Assembly (NCBI GenBank): GCA_001898835.1
Contig: MKVM01000001.1
Location: forward strand, 248,001-312,000
DNA from: Micrococcales bacterium 72-143
Lineage (GTDB): Bacteria; Actinomycetota; Actinomycetes; Actinomycetales; Microbacteriaceae
DNA: 64,000 nt
Direction: 5' to 3'
Shown here piece by piece: positions 1 through 8,845 of this stretch. The notes beneath the pieces are model-generated. The model saw only the letters and a program-made list of their open reading frames with translations. It was not told where the DNA came from and made no database searches. Position numbers and translations under genes: made by a program. The first letter of the stretch is position 1. Each line of letters begins with the position of its first letter.

Positions 1-508
1 CCGCCGCGCTGTGCGTCTCGACGAGCGCCGTCATGCCGAGCTGCCCGATGAGCCCGTAGAGCTCGGCGAGCACGGGCTGCTCGAGCGCCGCGACGATCAG
101 CAGCACGAGGTCGGCGCCCGCGGCCCGTGCCTCGAACACCTGGTACGGCTCGGCGATGAAGTCCTTGCGCAGCACCGGGATCTCGACGGCCGCGCGCACC
201 TCGCGCAGGTCGTCGAGCGATCCGCCGAAGCGGCGTTGCTCGGTGAGCACGCTGATGGCGCTCGCTCCCCCGGTCTGGTACGACACGGCGAGTGCCGCGG
301 GGTCGCGGATCTCGGCGAGAGCGCCGCGAGAGGGGCTCGCGCGCTTCACCTCGGCGATGATCTTGACGCGATCCGAGGGGGCGAGGGCCGCGAGGGCGTC
401 GCGCGGCGCGGGTGCGGCCAGCGCATCCGCCTCCACCTCGGCGAGACTGCGCGCAGCGCGACGGTCCGAGGCGTCTTCGAGCGCCCCGGCGACGAGATCG
501 GCGAGCAC
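1..508 (-). CDS. trpC: Indole-3-glycerol phosphate synthase, N-terminal part (cut by window edge)
   Basis: Closes the indole ring from carboxyphenylamino-deoxyribulose phosphate in tryptophan synthesis. About 169 codons are present out of roughly 255 usual for the family; the C-terminal third lies beyond the left edge. Visible signatures are [13 protein letters not shown] (residues about 49-61, with the catalytic Lys), the strand motif SAISVLTE and VLRKDFI, all typical of the TrpC TIM barrel. I chose the GTG at 508 because it begins one base after the stop of the upstream small membrane protein gene, so translation is probably coupled. It is the last visible gene of the his/trp operon. trpB and trpA would be expected further left. 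Confidence 0.95.
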   Translation of the reverse strand, partial: MLADLVAGALEDASDRRAARSLAEVEADALAAPAPRDALAALAPSDRVKIIAEVKRASPSRGALAEIRDPAALAVSYQTGGASAISVLTEQRRFGGSLDDLREVRAAVEIPVLRKDFIAEPYQVFEARAAGADLVLLIVAALEQPVLAELYGLIGQLGMTALVETHSAA

Positions 509-509
509 T

Positions 510-740
510 CTAGTCGTGCGCCTTCGCCAGGTACTTGGGGCCCTTGACCCCGTAGCCGAGCTTCGAGAGGACGACACCGACGACGAGGCCCACGACGAGC
601 AGGCCGGCCGAGGCCCAGACGAGCGCCGGCATGTCGAGCCAGAAGAACACCGTGCCGGCGGCGAACGCGACGAGCATGATGGTCACCGCGATCCACGCGG
701 CGGGCGAGTTGCCGTGTCCGGGATCGTGCGTGTCGCTCAC
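510..740 (-). CDS. HGxxPAAW family small membrane protein
   Basis: A 76-residue protein with the diagnostic N-terminal HGNSPAAW motif (residues 9-16), then two hydrophobic segments (about 16-35 and 40-59) and a short basic tail. The family (also catalogued as DUF6704) is known only as a conserved actinobacterial membrane protein beside trp genes; its biochemical role is unknown. The GTG start at 740 has a good GGAG ribosome site about seven bases upstream. The gene sits between the Trp-associated membrane protein and trpC, one base from trpC, which suggests a role linked to tryptophan metabolism or simply co-expression. Family assignment is firm, function is not. Confidence 0.85.
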   Translation of the reverse strand: MSDTHDPGHGNSPAAWIAVTIMLVAFAAGTVFFWLDMPALVWASAGLLVVGLVVGVVLSKLGYGVKGPKYLAKAHD

Positions 741-817
741 AGGGGACTCCTTCTCCAGTGTTCTCCGTGCGTGCGGGCACCGGGCCCGCGAGATGCCCGT
801 GACCGGGCGACGTCAGT

Positions 818-1417
818 CTAGCGGGAGGGCGCGGTGGGGTCGTCGCCGTCGCTCAGCGCGTCCCACTCGGCGATGGGATCGGATGCGGCGGGGCCGACCG
901 CCTCGATCCGGGTGCGGCTGTAGCGCCGTCCGGATGCCGGCCAGCGTCGGGCGGTCAGCGCCACGGACAGCCCGGCGACGACCACGAGGACGCCGACGGC
1001 GATCGCGACCGCGGGCCACGCGGACACGCGGACGCTCGCCACGAGCTCCGCGACCGACTCGGACCCGCCGACGCCCGTGACCTCCGTGACCGCGGATGCG
1101 GACGCCGCGACGGGGGCGCCGAGCGCGACGGCGGTGACCGCCACGACGCAGCCGCCCAGGAGCGCCTCGAGCACCCCGAAGACGGTGCGCAGCGCGGGCC
1201 CCGCGAGGGCGAGGGCGGCGACGATCGCGAGAAGGGCGAGGGCGAGCGGCGGGAGCGCCGCCGCGGCCACGTCGCCGCGCACCTCGAGGGGCACGGGATC
1301 GCCGCTCGACGCGGTCAGCTCGAGGGTGAACCACGGCTGCGACCACGCGAGGAACACGAGCGCGGCGAGGAGCGCCGTCGCCGCGAGCAGCATCCCGCGC
1401 AGTCGCGATGGCGTCAC
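818..1417 (-). CDS. Trp biosynthesis-associated membrane protein
   Basis: A 199-residue integral membrane protein of the Trp_oprn_chp family, found in actinobacterial trp operons next to trpE and trpC. Hydrophobic stretches lie at about residues 9-28, 52-72, 77-105 and 128-150, and the early WSQPWF motif is typical of the family. Its function is not established; transport or assembly of the pathway has been guessed only from context. Its ATG at 1417 overlaps the trpE stop in the form ATGA, so expression is coupled to trpE. The C-terminus is short, charged and probably cytoplasmic. Confidence 0.85.
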   Translation of the reverse strand: MTPSRLRGMLLAATALLAALVFLAWSQPWFTLELTASSGDPVPLEVRGDVAAAALPPLALALLAIVAALALAGPALRTVFGVLEALLGGCVVAVTAVALGAPVAASASAVTEVTGVGGSESVAELVASVRVSAWPAVAIAVGVLVVVAGLSVALTARRWPASGRRYSRTRIEAVGPAASDPIAEWDALSDGDDPTAPSR

Positions 1418-2952
1418 GAGTCGCCGATCCGGCGCATCGCGTTCGCGACGGCGACGGCCCGCAACGGCGCCGCGGCCTTGTTGACCGCCTCCCGGTGCTC
1501 GGACGCGGGGTCCGAGTCGGCCACGAGGCCCGCGCCCGCCTGAACGTACGCGGTGTCGCCGATGAGGGTGGCGGTGCGGATGGCGATCGCGAGATCGGCG
1601 TCGCCCGCGAGATCGAAGTAGCCGACCACGCCCCCGTACAGGCCGCGCTGGGCGAGTTCCAGCTCGTCGATGATCTCGAGCGCGCGCGGCTTCGGCGCGC
1701 CCGAGAGCGTGCCCGCGGGGAAGGTGGCGCGGAACACGTCGACGGCGTTCGCCTCGGGGCGCAGGTCGCCTTCGACGCTCGACACGAGGTGCATGATGTG
1801 GCTGAACCGCTCGACCTGCATGAACTCGGTGACCTCGACGGTGCCGGCCCGGCAGACCTTGGAGAGGTCGTTGCGGGCGAGGTCGACGAGCATGAGGTGC
1901 TCCGCCTGCTCCTTGGGGTCGGCGAGCAGCTCGTCCGCGAGCTCAAGGTCGCGCTCGGGCGTCTCCCCGCGCGGTCGGGAGCCTGCGATCGGATGCGTGA
2001 ACACCCGCCCGCGCTGCACCTTCACGAGCGCCTCCGGCGAGCTGCCGACGATCGCGTACGGCTCCCCGTCCGGCGTCTCGAGCGCGAGCAGGTACATGTA
2101 CGGGCTCGGGTTGAGCGCGCGCAGCACGCGGTACACCTCGAGCGGCGTCGCCTCGAGGGTGTGGTCGAAGCGCTGGGAGATGACGACCTGGAATACGTCG
2201 CCGTCGCGCACGAACTCCTTCGCGCGCACGACGGACGCCTCGAACGCGCTCTGCTGGATGCGGTGGTGCGGGCGCGGGTCGACGCCGAGGTCGACCTCCG
2301 CCAGCTGGGCGGGTGAGGGCTGTGCGAGCGCCGACTGCAGGGCGTCGAGACGTGCCTGCGCGCCCGCCCAGGCCTCATCCGGCGACTCCCCGCCGTCGCC
2401 GAGCACGGCAGCGATGAGCGTGGCCGTGCCCGTGCGGTGGTCGAGGGCGACGAGCTCCGACACGAAGGCGAGCGCCTGGCCCGGGATGGGCACCTCGGCG
2501 GGCGGGATCGCCGGCAGGTGCTCGAGCTGACGCACCGCCTCCCAGCCGATGAAGCCCACCAGGCCGCCGGTGAGCGGCGGGTGGCCCTCCTGGGGCGGCG
2601 TCCGCCAGCGGGCGTAGAGCGCGTCGAGCGCGGAGAGCGGCGCGGAGGGAACGTCGCCTCCGAAGGCGCGTGCCGCATCCAGGCCGTAGTCGAGCCATAC
2701 GGCACGGTCGACGTCTCCCTCCCGCGACTGCGTCAGCACGCCGAGTGAGCCGGCACCCACGAACGACCAGCGGGACCAGATGCCGCCCTGCTCGGCGGAC
2801 TCGAGCAGGAAGGTGCCCGGCCGGCCGGCGGCGACCTTGCGGTAGACGCCGACGGGCGTCTCCCCGTCGGCGAAGAGCTCGCGCAGCACCGGGACGACGC
2901 GGTGGCCCGCGGCGATGGCCGCGTCGAAGTCGGCGCGGGTGGTCGTGGTCAC
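1414..2952 (-). CDS. trpE: Anthranilate synthase component I
   Basis: Makes anthranilate from chorismate with ammonia or glutamine-derived nitrogen, the committed tryptophan step. The 512-residue protein carries the chorismate-binding fold, with the C-terminal signatures [29 protein letters not shown] and [12 protein letters not shown] (about residues 280-460). The N-terminal allosteric domain includes an LLESAE motif, which in this family belongs to the tryptophan feedback site. The start is the GTG at 2952, overlapping the hisI stop as GTGA; a longer reading frame upstream has no family-like sequence. No trpG amidotransferase gene is visible here, so the partner subunit must be elsewhere. 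The surrounding his genes make this a mixed his/trp transcription unit. Confidence 0.97.
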   Translation of the reverse strand: MTTTTRADFDAAIAAGHRVVPVLRELFADGETPVGVYRKVAAGRPGTFLLESAEQGGIWSRWSFVGAGSLGVLTQSREGDVDRAVWLDYGLDAARAFGGDVPSAPLSALDALYARWRTPPQEGHPPLTGGLVGFIGWEAVRQLEHLPAIPPAEVPIPGQALAFVSELVALDHRTGTATLIAAVLGDGGESPDEAWAGAQARLDALQSALAQPSPAQLAEVDLGVDPRPHHRIQQSAFEASVVRAKEFVRDGDVFQVVISQRFDHTLEATPLEVYRVLRALNPSPYMYLLALETPDGEPYAIVGSSPEALVKVQRGRVFTHPIAGSRPRGETPERDLELADELLADPKEQAEHLMLVDLARNDLSKVCRAGTVEVTEFMQVERFSHIMHLVSSVEGDLRPEANAVDVFRATFPAGTLSGAPKPRALEIIDELELAQRGLYGGVVGYFDLAGDADLAIAIRTATLIGDTAYVQAGAGLVADSDPASEHREAVNKAAAPLRAVAVANAMRRIGDS

Positions 2953-3320
2953 TCGGGGGCCTCCGAACGGTCTCCGATCGCGGGATCGAGGGGGTCGACA
3001 TCGAAGCAGCTGTGGGCGCCCGTGTGGCACGCGGGCCCGAGCTGATCGACCTGGACGAGCAGCGTATCGCCGTCGCAGTCGAGGGCGGCGCCCTTCACAT
3101 ACTGCCGGTTGCCGCTCGTGTCGCCCTTGCGCCAGTACTCCTGACGGCTCCGCGACCAGAACGTGACCCGTCCCTCGGTGAGCGTGCGGCGCAGCGCCTC
3201 CGCGTCCATGTAGCCGAGCATGAGCACCCGGCCGGTGTCGTGCTGCTGGATGATCGCGGGCAGCAGACCGTTCGCGTCGAAGCGCGCGCGCTCCACGACC
3301 CCGTCGACAGACGTGCTCAT
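2949..3320 (-). CDS. hisI: Phosphoribosyl-AMP cyclohydrolase
   Basis: Opens the adenine ring of phosphoribosyl-AMP in histidine synthesis (step 3). The 123-residue, single-domain form carries the metal-binding CHTGAHSCF motif near residue 98 and the conserved TFWSRSRQ and WRKGDTSG segments. It is the monofunctional actinobacterial type; the pyrophosphohydrolase step is encoded separately by hisE nearby. The ATG at 3320 overlaps the hisF stop as ATGA, and the stop overlaps the trpE GTG, so it is translationally coupled on both sides. Confidence 0.97.
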   Translation of the reverse strand: MSTSVDGVVERARFDANGLLPAIIQQHDTGRVLMLGYMDAEALRRTLTEGRVTFWSRSRQEYWRKGDTSGNRQYVKGAALDCDGDTLLVQVDQLGPACHTGAHSCFDVDPLDPAIGDRSEAPE

Positions 3321-4078
3321 CGGACCTCGATTCCCGCCTCGGCCAGCGCGTGCTTCACGTCGCCGACCGTCAGCTCGCCGTTGTGGAAGACGGACGCCGC
3401 GAGCACGGCGTCCGCACCCGCCTCGACCGCGGGGGCGAAGTCGCGCGCGGCGCCCGCTCCCCCGCTCGCGATCACCGGCACACGCGACAGCTCGCGCATC
3501 GCGGCGACGAGCTCGAGGTCGAAGCCCTCCTTCGTGCCGTCGGCGTCGATCGAGTTGACGAGCAGCTCGCCGGCGCCCCGTTCGATCGCCTCGCGCGCCC
3601 ACGCGAGCGCGTCGCGATCCGTCTCGGTGCGGCCACCGTGGGTCGTCACGACGAAGCCGGACTCCGTGCGGGGCGACCGCTTGACGTCGAGCGACAGCAC
3701 GCACACCTGCGCGCCGAAACGGTCGGCGATCTCGCCGATGAGCTCCGGGCGGGCGATCGCGGCCGAGTTGACCCCGATCTTGTCCGCCCCGTGGCCGAGC
3801 AGCCGCGCGACGTCGTCGACCGAGCGCACCCCTCCGCCGACCGTGAGCGGGATGAACACCTGCTCCGCCGTCGCGGTGACCGTCTCGTACATGGTCGAGC
3901 GGTCCTCGACGGTGGCCGTCACGTCGAGGAAGGTGATCTCGTCCGCACCCTGCTCGTAGTAGCGCGCGGCGAGCTCCACCGGATCCCCCGCGTCGCGCAG
4001 CCCCTGGAAGTTGACGCCCTTGACGACGCGTCCCGCGGCCACGTCGAGGCACGGGATGACGCGCACCAGGACGTCCAT
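3317..4078 (-). CDS. hisF: Imidazole glycerol phosphate synthase cyclase subunit
   Basis: Cyclase half of the HisFH complex that yields imidazole glycerol phosphate and AICAR. At 253 residues it is the usual length. The N-terminal [18 protein letters not shown] contains the catalytic Asp of the first half-barrel. [25 protein letters not shown] (second-half catalytic Asp) and [11 protein letters not shown] mark the later strands and phosphate-binding loops. The start overlaps the hisG stop by one base (TGATG). No hisH lies in the window, so the glutaminase subunit is encoded elsewhere. Confidence 0.97.
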   Translation of the reverse strand: MDVLVRVIPCLDVAAGRVVKGVNFQGLRDAGDPVELAARYYEQGADEITFLDVTATVEDRSTMYETVTATAEQVFIPLTVGGGVRSVDDVARLLGHGADKIGVNSAAIARPELIGEIADRFGAQVCVLSLDVKRSPRTESGFVVTTHGGRTETDRDALAWAREAIERGAGELLVNSIDADGTKEGFDLELVAAMRELSRVPVIASGGAGAARDFAPAVEAGADAVLAASVFHNGELTVGDVKHALAEAGIEVR

Positions 4079-4917
4079 CAGATCCTCGCGGCGTGGATGG
4101 CGCTCACCAGGATCGCGCGCGCCCCGAGCGCGTACAGCTCGTCCATGACGTGGTTCATGTCGGCCCGCGGCACCATGACGCGCACCGCGACCCAGCCGGT
4201 GTCGCGCAGCGGCGACACCGTCGGAGACTCGAGGCCGGGGGTGATCGCCGACGCCCGGTCAACGAGGTCGGCGGGCAGGTCGTAGTCGATGAGCACGTAC
4301 TGGTGGGCGACGATGACGCCCTGGATGCGACGGCGCAGCGTCTCGAGGCCCGGGATGTCGTCGCGCGCGGCGATCACGACGGCGCTCGACTCGAGGATGA
4401 CGGGCCCGAAGATCTCGAGACCCTGCTTGCGCAGCGTCGAGCCGGTCTCGACGACGTCGGCGACCGCATCCGCCACCCCGAGACGCACGGCCGACTCGAC
4501 GGCGCCGTCGAGGCGCACGACCGTCGCCGTGACGCCCTCCGCGGCGAGGAAGTCCCGGACGAGCGCGTCGTAGCTCGTCGCGACCCGCACGCCCTCGAGG
4601 TCCTGCAGCGTCTGGAAGCGGCCGATCGGGCCGGCGAAACGGAAGGTCGAGGCGCCGAAGTCGAGCGCGTCGACCTCCACGGCGGCCGAGTGCGAGTCGA
4701 GCAGCAGGTCGCGGCCCGTGATGCCGACATCGAGGGCGCCCGAGCCCACGTAGGTGGCGATATCGCGGGGGCGCAGGTAGAAGAACTCGACGTCGTTGCG
4801 GGGGTCCGCGACGATGAGCTCCTTCGGGTCGCGGCGCGTCGCGTAGCCCGCCTCGCGCAGCATCTCGACGGCGGTCTCCGACAGCGTGCCCTTGTTGGGC
4901 ACGGCGATTCTCAGCAT
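4078..4917 (-). CDS. hisG: ATP phosphoribosyltransferase, long form
   Basis: Catalyses the first step of histidine synthesis, joining ATP and PRPP, and is normally feedback-inhibited by histidine. The protein is about 279 residues, the long form with a C-terminal regulatory domain (last 75 residues, containing [15 protein letters not shown]), so no HisZ partner is needed. Catalytic-domain signatures are RIAVPNKG at the start and GITGRDLL, and the PRPP loop lies around [13 protein letters not shown] placed the start at [10 protein letters not shown] (ATG 4917). An in-frame upstream start at 4947 would add ten residues without family support. Confidence 0.95.
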   Translation of the reverse strand: MLRIAVPNKGTLSETAVEMLREAGYATRRDPKELIVADPRNDVEFFYLRPRDIATYVGSGALDVGITGRDLLLDSHSAAVEVDALDFGASTFRFAGPIGRFQTLQDLEGVRVATSYDALVRDFLAAEGVTATVVRLDGAVESAVRLGVADAVADVVETGSTLRKQGLEIFGPVILESSAVVIAARDDIPGLETLRRRIQGVIVAHQYVLIDYDLPADLVDRASAITPGLESPTVSPLRDTGWVAVRVMVPRADMNHVMDELYALGARAILVSAIHAARI

Positions 4918-4963
4918 GTGGGTGCTTTCTGGGTTGTGAACGGTCATCTGGGCGGATGCGCGT

Positions 4964-5227
4964 TCACAGATGTCGGTTCACGTCGTCGAGCGTGAGACCC
5001 TTCGCGATCATGAGCACCTGCAGGTGGTACAGCAGCTGCGAGATCTCCTCCGCGGCCTCCGCGTCGGACTGGTACTCGGCGGCCATCCACACCTCGGCGG
5101 CCTCCTCGACGATCTTCTTGCCGATCGCGTGGACGCCCGCGTCGAGCTCCGCGACGGTGCGCGACCCCTCGGGACGCGCGACGGCCTTGGCGCTGAGCTC
5201 CTCGAAGAGGGCGTCGAAGGTCTTCAC
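4964..5227 (-). CDS. hisE: Phosphoribosyl-ATP diphosphatase
   Basis: Hydrolyses phosphoribosyl-ATP to phosphoribosyl-AMP, step 2 of histidine synthesis. It is 87 residues, the normal size of stand-alone HisE, with the helical MazG-like metal-binding segments [14 protein letters not shown] and [15 protein letters not shown]. The GTG at 5227 starts the family-like sequence ([11 protein letters not shown]). It is the first gene of the his/trp run and lies 46 bases ahead of hisG. About 110 non-coding bases precede it, holding a tandem hairpin. Confidence 0.95.
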   Translation of the reverse strand: MKTFDALFEELSAKAVARPEGSRTVAELDAGVHAIGKKIVEEAAEVWMAAEYQSDAEAAEEISQLLYHLQVLMIAKGLTLDDVNRHL

Positions 5228-5250
5228 GAGGACAAGGCTACTAGCGGACC

Positions 5251-5308
5251 GATGGCCGAGACGGCCATCGGCGCTGGCGCCGCGGCGGAGGCCGGAAACG
5301 GCCTCCGC
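5251..5308 (-). terminator. Tandem double hairpin, copy A
   Basis: Two perfect hairpins lie between the FKBP and hisE genes. One has 10-bp arms GCGGAGGCCG/CGGCCTCCGC closing a GAAA loop (plus-strand view, 5285-5308). The other has 8-bp arms GATGGCCG/CGGCCATC closing an AGA loop (5251-5269). The element begins about 30 bases after the FKBP stop in the direction of transcription and ends 24 bases before hisE. There is no T-run, so it is either a U-less actinobacterial terminator or an RNA-stabilising/attenuating structure. A structurally matching copy lies at 5740-5792. Confidence 0.6.
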
Positions 5309-5340
5309 TCCCAGCCGAGCGCGCGTGCCGCCGGATGCCC

Positions 5341-5709
5341 TCAGCTGACGCCGAGGAGGTCGATCACGAAGACGAGCGTGCGGCCCGAGAGGCGGTGGCC
5401 CGCGCCGGCCGGCCCGTAGGCGAACTGCGGCGGGCACACGAGCTGCCGGCGACCGCCGACACGCATGCCCGGGATGCCGTCCTGCCAGCCCTTGATGAGA
5501 CCCGCGAGCGGGAACTGGATGCTCGAGCCGCGGTCCCAGCTCGCATCGAACTGCTCGCCCGTCTCGAAGTCGACGCCGACGTAGTGCACGTCGACGGTCG
5601 CGCCGGGGGTCGCCTCGGGGCCGTCGCCGACCACGAGGTCGGTGATGACGAGCTCGGTGGGCGCCGGGCCCTCGATGAAGTCGATCTCGGGCTTGGTCTT
5701 GTCGGTCAT
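5341..5709 (-). CDS. FKBP-type peptidyl-prolyl cis-trans isomerase
   Basis: A 122-residue single-domain FKBP without a signal peptide, so probably a cytoplasmic folding helper that isomerises X-Pro bonds. FKBP signatures are [20 protein letters not shown] (about residues 41-60), [17 protein letters not shown] (69-85), the [12 protein letters not shown] flap and the closing [10 protein letters not shown] strand. The ATG at 5709 is the first start before the family-like sequence. The gene stands alone between rpe and hisE, with a double-hairpin module on each side, which suggests separate transcript processing or termination on both ends. Confidence 0.95.
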   Translation of the reverse strand: MTDKTKPEIDFIEGPAPTELVITDLVVGDGPEATPGATVDVHYVGVDFETGEQFDASWDRGSSIQFPLAGLIKGWQDGIPGMRVGGRRQLVCPPQFAYGPAGAGHRLSGRTLVFVIDLLGVS

Positions 5710-5739
5710 GGCTCCAGTCAAGCAGATCGCCGAACCGGT

Positions 5740-5792
5740 GCCCGAGACGGGCGCCGCCGGCGTCGCGGTGAAGGCCGGAAAACGGCCATCAC
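5740..5792 (-). terminator. Tandem double hairpin, copy B
   Basis: Same architecture as the module at 5251-5308 but with different stem bases. One hairpin has 10-base arms GTGAAGGCCG/CGGCCATCAC (one mismatch) around a GAAAA loop (5768-5792). The other has 5-bp arms GCCCG/CGGGC around an AGA loop (5740-5752). The first lies only two bases after the rpe stop, so the most likely role is ending or stabilising the long pyrimidine-to-rpe transcript. Keeping the loops while changing both stem arms argues that RNA structure is selected. Confidence 0.6.
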
Positions 5793-5794
5793 GC

Positions 5795-6460
5795 CTAGCC
5801 GCGGCGCGCGGCGGCCCGGAGTCCCGCGATCGCGGCATCGACATCCGCCGCGCCGTAGACGCTCGAGCCGGCGACGAAGGTGTCGGCCCCCGCCTCGGCG
5901 GCGATGCCGATCGTGTCGGTCGCGATGCCGCCGTCCACCTGCAGCCAGAGGTCGATGCCGTGCCGATCCGCCGCGGCACGGAGGGTGCGCAGCTTCGGCA
6001 TCATGTCGGCCATGAAGCTCTGTCCGCCGAAGCCCGGCTCGACGGTCATGACGAGCACCTGGTCGAACTCGGGCAGCAGCTCGAGGAAGGGCTCGACGGG
6101 CGTGGCGGGCTTGAGGGCGATCGAGGCGCGCGAGCCGATCTCGCGGATGCGGCGGGCGAGCGCGACCGGATCCGCGGTCGCCTCGGCGTGGAACGTCACC
6201 GAGAAGACGCCGAGCTCCGCGTACCCGGGCGCCCAGCGGTCGGCATCCGTGATCATGAGGTGCACGTCGAGCGGCACGGGCGAGATGCGCTGCACCGTCT
6301 CGACCATCTGCGGGCCGAAGGTGAGGTTCGGCACGAAGTGGTTGTCCATGACGTCGACGTGCACGCCGTCGGCCGCGCGGATGCGCTCGACCTCCGTGCG
6401 CATGTCCGCCCAGTCGGCGGCGAGGATGCTGGGCTGGATGCGGGGGCGGTGCGGGCTCAC
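5795..6460 (-). CDS. rpe: Ribulose-phosphate 3-epimerase
   Basis: Interconverts ribulose 5-phosphate and xylulose 5-phosphate in the pentose phosphate pathway. The 221-residue TIM barrel has [26 protein letters not shown] (metal His and catalytic Asp), [18 protein letters not shown] and LQVDGGI with the second catalytic Asp, all standard. The GTG start at 6460 overlaps the rsmB stop as GTGA. It is the last gene of the long minus-strand housekeeping run; a double hairpin follows its stop. Confidence 0.97.
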   Translation of the reverse strand: MSPHRPRIQPSILAADWADMRTEVERIRAADGVHVDVMDNHFVPNLTFGPQMVETVQRISPVPLDVHLMITDADRWAPGYAELGVFSVTFHAEATADPVALARRIREIGSRASIALKPATPVEPFLELLPEFDQVLVMTVEPGFGGQSFMADMMPKLRTLRAAADRHGIDLWLQVDGGIATDTIGIAAEAGADTFVAGSSVYGAADVDAAIAGLRAAARRG

Positions 6461-7836
6461 GCCTCGACCCTAGCGAGCAGCTGGACGAACATCGCGTCGG
6501 TGCCGTGGCGGTGCGGCCAGAGCTGGGCGGAGGGCGCTCCGGGCAGGCCGAGCGGCCCCGAGGCCACCCGCGCGAGGACCTCCGGCGTGTCGAGGACCCG
6601 CAGATGCGGATGCCGCGCGAGCGCCGCCGCGACCTGCTCGCGGGTCTCCGCCGTATGCGGGGAGCACGTCACGTAGGCGAGCACACCGTCCGGCGCGAGC
6701 GCCGCGATCGCGGCGTCGAGCAGCTCGGCCTGCAACGCCACGAGCTCGGCCAGATCCCCCGGCCCCTTGCGCCAGCGGGCCTCCGGACGCCGCCGGAGTG
6801 CCCCGAGGCCCGTGCAGGGCGCGTCGAGGAGGATGCGGTCGAAGCGCTCGGCGCCGTCCGCGAAGCGGCGGCCGTCGCCCTCCACGACGTGCGGTGCGTC
6901 CGGCTCGCCGAGGAACGGCGCGAGGGCCTTGCGCACCAGCCCCGCGCGCGCCGGGACGACCTCGTTCGCGACCAGCTGCGCTCCCCCGAGCGCGGCCTCC
7001 GCGGCGAGCAGGGCGGCCTTGCCACCCGGCCCCGCGCAGAGATCGAGCCAGCGCTCGCCCGGCCGGATCGAGCGCGCGCGCGTAAGCGCGAGCGCCGCGA
7101 GCTGCGAACCCTCGTCCTGCACGCGAACGCGGCCCTCGGCGACCTCGGGGAGCGCCGCGGGGTCGCCGCCCGTCGAGCCGAGTGCCACGGGCGACAGCCG
7201 CCCGGGGAGGAACCGCCCGTCCCGCGACAGCGCGGCCGCGTCGGCGAGGCCGGGAAGCGCCGCGAACGCGACGCGCGGAGGGGCGTTGTCGGCGGCGAGC
7301 AGGGCCGCGAGCTCGTCCTGGGCGCCCTCCTGGCCGAGGGCGGCATCCAGCGCGTCGACGATCCACGCCGGATGCGAGAACTCGACGGCGAGGCGATCCG
7401 TGCCGTCGAGCCCGTCGAGCGCCCGCGCGCGCCAGGTGTCGGGCGCATCCCGGGAGACCGCGCGAAGGACGCCGTTGACGAAGCCCGCCGCGGACCCCTT
7501 CCGGGCCCGCTTCACGAGCTCGACGGACTCGTCGATGACCGCATGCGGCGCGGTGCGCAGCGACAGCAGCTGGTGGACGCCCAGCCGCAGGGCGTCCAGC
7601 ACCGGCGGGTCGATCCGTGCCGTGTCGCGGCGGGCCGCGAGAGCGATCACGCGGTCGTAGTAGCCCTGCATGCGCAGGGTGCCGTAGACGAGCTCGGTGG
7701 CGAAGCCCGCATCCGGCCCGGTGAGGTGCGCCTCGCGGATGCGCGCGGGCAGCAGGAGGTTCGCGTACGCGTCGGACTCGCGGACCGCCGCGAGCACCTC
7801 CGCCGCGACGCGGCGCGCGGGCTGGATGCGGCTCAC
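6457..7836 (-). CDS. rsmB: 16S rRNA (cytosine-967-C5)-methyltransferase
   Basis: Methylates C967 of 16S rRNA using S-adenosylmethionine. An N-terminal NusB-like helical domain (about residues 1-140; [27 protein letters not shown]) precedes a Rossmann methyltransferase domain. That domain has [21 protein letters not shown] (SAM loop), [20 protein letters not shown] (PCT cysteine) and [15 protein letters not shown] (catalytic TCS cysteine). Start choice is uncertain: GTG at 7836 gives a GTGA overlap with fmt, while another in-frame GTG at 7875 would add 13 basic residues and overlap fmt by 43 bases. Neither has a strong ribosome site. Confidence 0.92.
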   Translation of the reverse strand: MSRIQPARRVAAEVLAAVRESDAYANLLLPARIREAHLTGPDAGFATELVYGTLRMQGYYDRVIALAARRDTARIDPPVLDALRLGVHQLLSLRTAPHAVIDESVELVKRARKGSAAGFVNGVLRAVSRDAPDTWRARALDGLDGTDRLAVEFSHPAWIVDALDAALGQEGAQDELAALLAADNAPPRVAFAALPGLADAAALSRDGRFLPGRLSPVALGSTGGDPAALPEVAEGRVRVQDEGSQLAALALTRARSIRPGERWLDLCAGPGGKAALLAAEAALGGAQLVANEVVPARAGLVRKALAPFLGEPDAPHVVEGDGRRFADGAERFDRILLDAPCTGLGALRRRPEARWRKGPGDLAELVALQAELLDAAIAALAPDGVLAYVTCSPHTAETREQVAAALARHPHLRVLDTPEVLARVASGPLGLPGAPSAQLWPHRHGTDAMFVQLLARVEA

Positions 7837-8750
7837 ACGAGCACCGTCGGCTCGCCGGCGGGACGTCCGCGCCACCAGTCGCCGGCCGGCATCGCGCGCT
7901 TGCCGGCGGGCTGGACGACGAGCAGCTCGAGCGGGTCGTCGGCGGTGCCGACCAGAACCGCGCGTCCGCGCTGGGCGACCTCGCCGGGCGCGAGGCGCGG
8001 GGCGCCGTGGGCGATGACCGCGTCGAGCACCTTGAAGCGCTCTCCGTCGAGGGTCGTGGTCGCGCCCGGTTCCGGGCTGACGCCGCGGCGACGCGCGTCG
8101 ATCCGCGCCGCGGGCTCCGTCCAGTCGAGCCGGCCGTCCTCGAGGGTGAGCTTCGGGGCGAGCGTCACCTCGCCCTCCTGCGGCAGCGCGACGGCGATGC
8201 CCGCGCCGATCGCGTCGATGACGCCGGCGAGGAGCTGCGCTCCGGAAGCGCTGAGCGACTCGAGCAGGTGACCCGCGGTCTGCACGCGCCCGACCGTCAC
8301 GCGCTCCATCGCGAAGACGGGCCCCGCATCCAGCTCGGGAACCAGCTGGAACACCGCCGCGCCCGTCTCCGCGTCGCCCGCGATCACGGCATGCTGCACG
8401 GGCGCTGCGCCGCGCCAGCGCGGCAGGAGCGAGAAGTGCAGGTTGATCCAGCCGTGACGCGGCGCGCCGAGGATCGGCTCGCGGATGAGCCCGCCGTAGG
8501 CGACCACGACGCCCAGATCCGCGTCGAGGGCGAGCAGCTCGTCCTGCACCGTCGCGAGCCGGTTCGCCTTGATGACGGGGACACCGGCCTGCGCCGCGAG
8601 CTCCGCGACCGGGGTCTCGGAGAGCACGCGCTTGCGTCCCACCGGCGCGTCCTCACGCGTGACGACCGCGACCACCTCGTGCGGCCCGTCGAGGAGCGCC
8701 CGCAGGCTCGGGACGGCGGCGGAGGGGCTCCCCGCGAAGATCAGGCGCAT
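7833..8750 (-). CDS. fmt: Methionyl-tRNA formyltransferase
   Basis: Formylates initiator Met-tRNA with 10-formyl-tetrahydrofolate. The 305-residue protein has the RLIFAGSP start, the catalytic region INLHFSLLPRWRGAAPVQHA with the conserved Asn and His, and Asp in IAGDAETGA. The C-terminal OB-like domain carries a variant of the R-GVSPEPGATTTL motif. The ATG at 8750 fits the family N-terminus. It ends in a GTGA overlap with rsmB. Upstream, 95 non-coding bases with an 11-bp inverted repeat separate it from priA, an unusually large gap within this string of overlapping genes. Confidence 0.96.
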   Translation of the reverse strand: MRLIFAGSPSAAVPSLRALLDGPHEVVAVVTREDAPVGRKRVLSETPVAELAAQAGVPVIKANRLATVQDELLALDADLGVVVAYGGLIREPILGAPRHGWINLHFSLLPRWRGAAPVQHAVIAGDAETGAAVFQLVPELDAGPVFAMERVTVGRVQTAGHLLESLSASGAQLLAGVIDAIGAGIAVALPQEGEVTLAPKLTLEDGRLDWTEPAARIDARRRGVSPEPGATTTLDGERFKVLDAVIAHGAPRLAPGEVAQRGRAVLVGTADDPLELLVVQPAGKRAMPAGDWWRGRPAGEPTVLV

Positions 8751-8772
8751 CCCCCCATCCTGCCCTGGGTTC

Positions 8773-8830
8773 TGAGGCGTCACCTCGTGTCGGGTGACGG
8801 CGCGCCCAGGCGACCCCAAGTGACGCCTCA
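8773..8830. repeat. 11-bp perfect inverted repeat between priA and fmt
   Basis: TGAGGCGTCAC at 8773-8783 and its exact reverse complement GTGACGCCTCA at 8820-8830, separated by 36 bases. The spacer holds a further GTGAC. It fills most of the priA-fmt gap. It could fold as a long hairpin that separates or attenuates fmt expression, or mark a mobile palindrome. No T-run follows. Confidence 0.55.
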
Positions 8831-8845
8831 GGGGACCGGGCGTGA

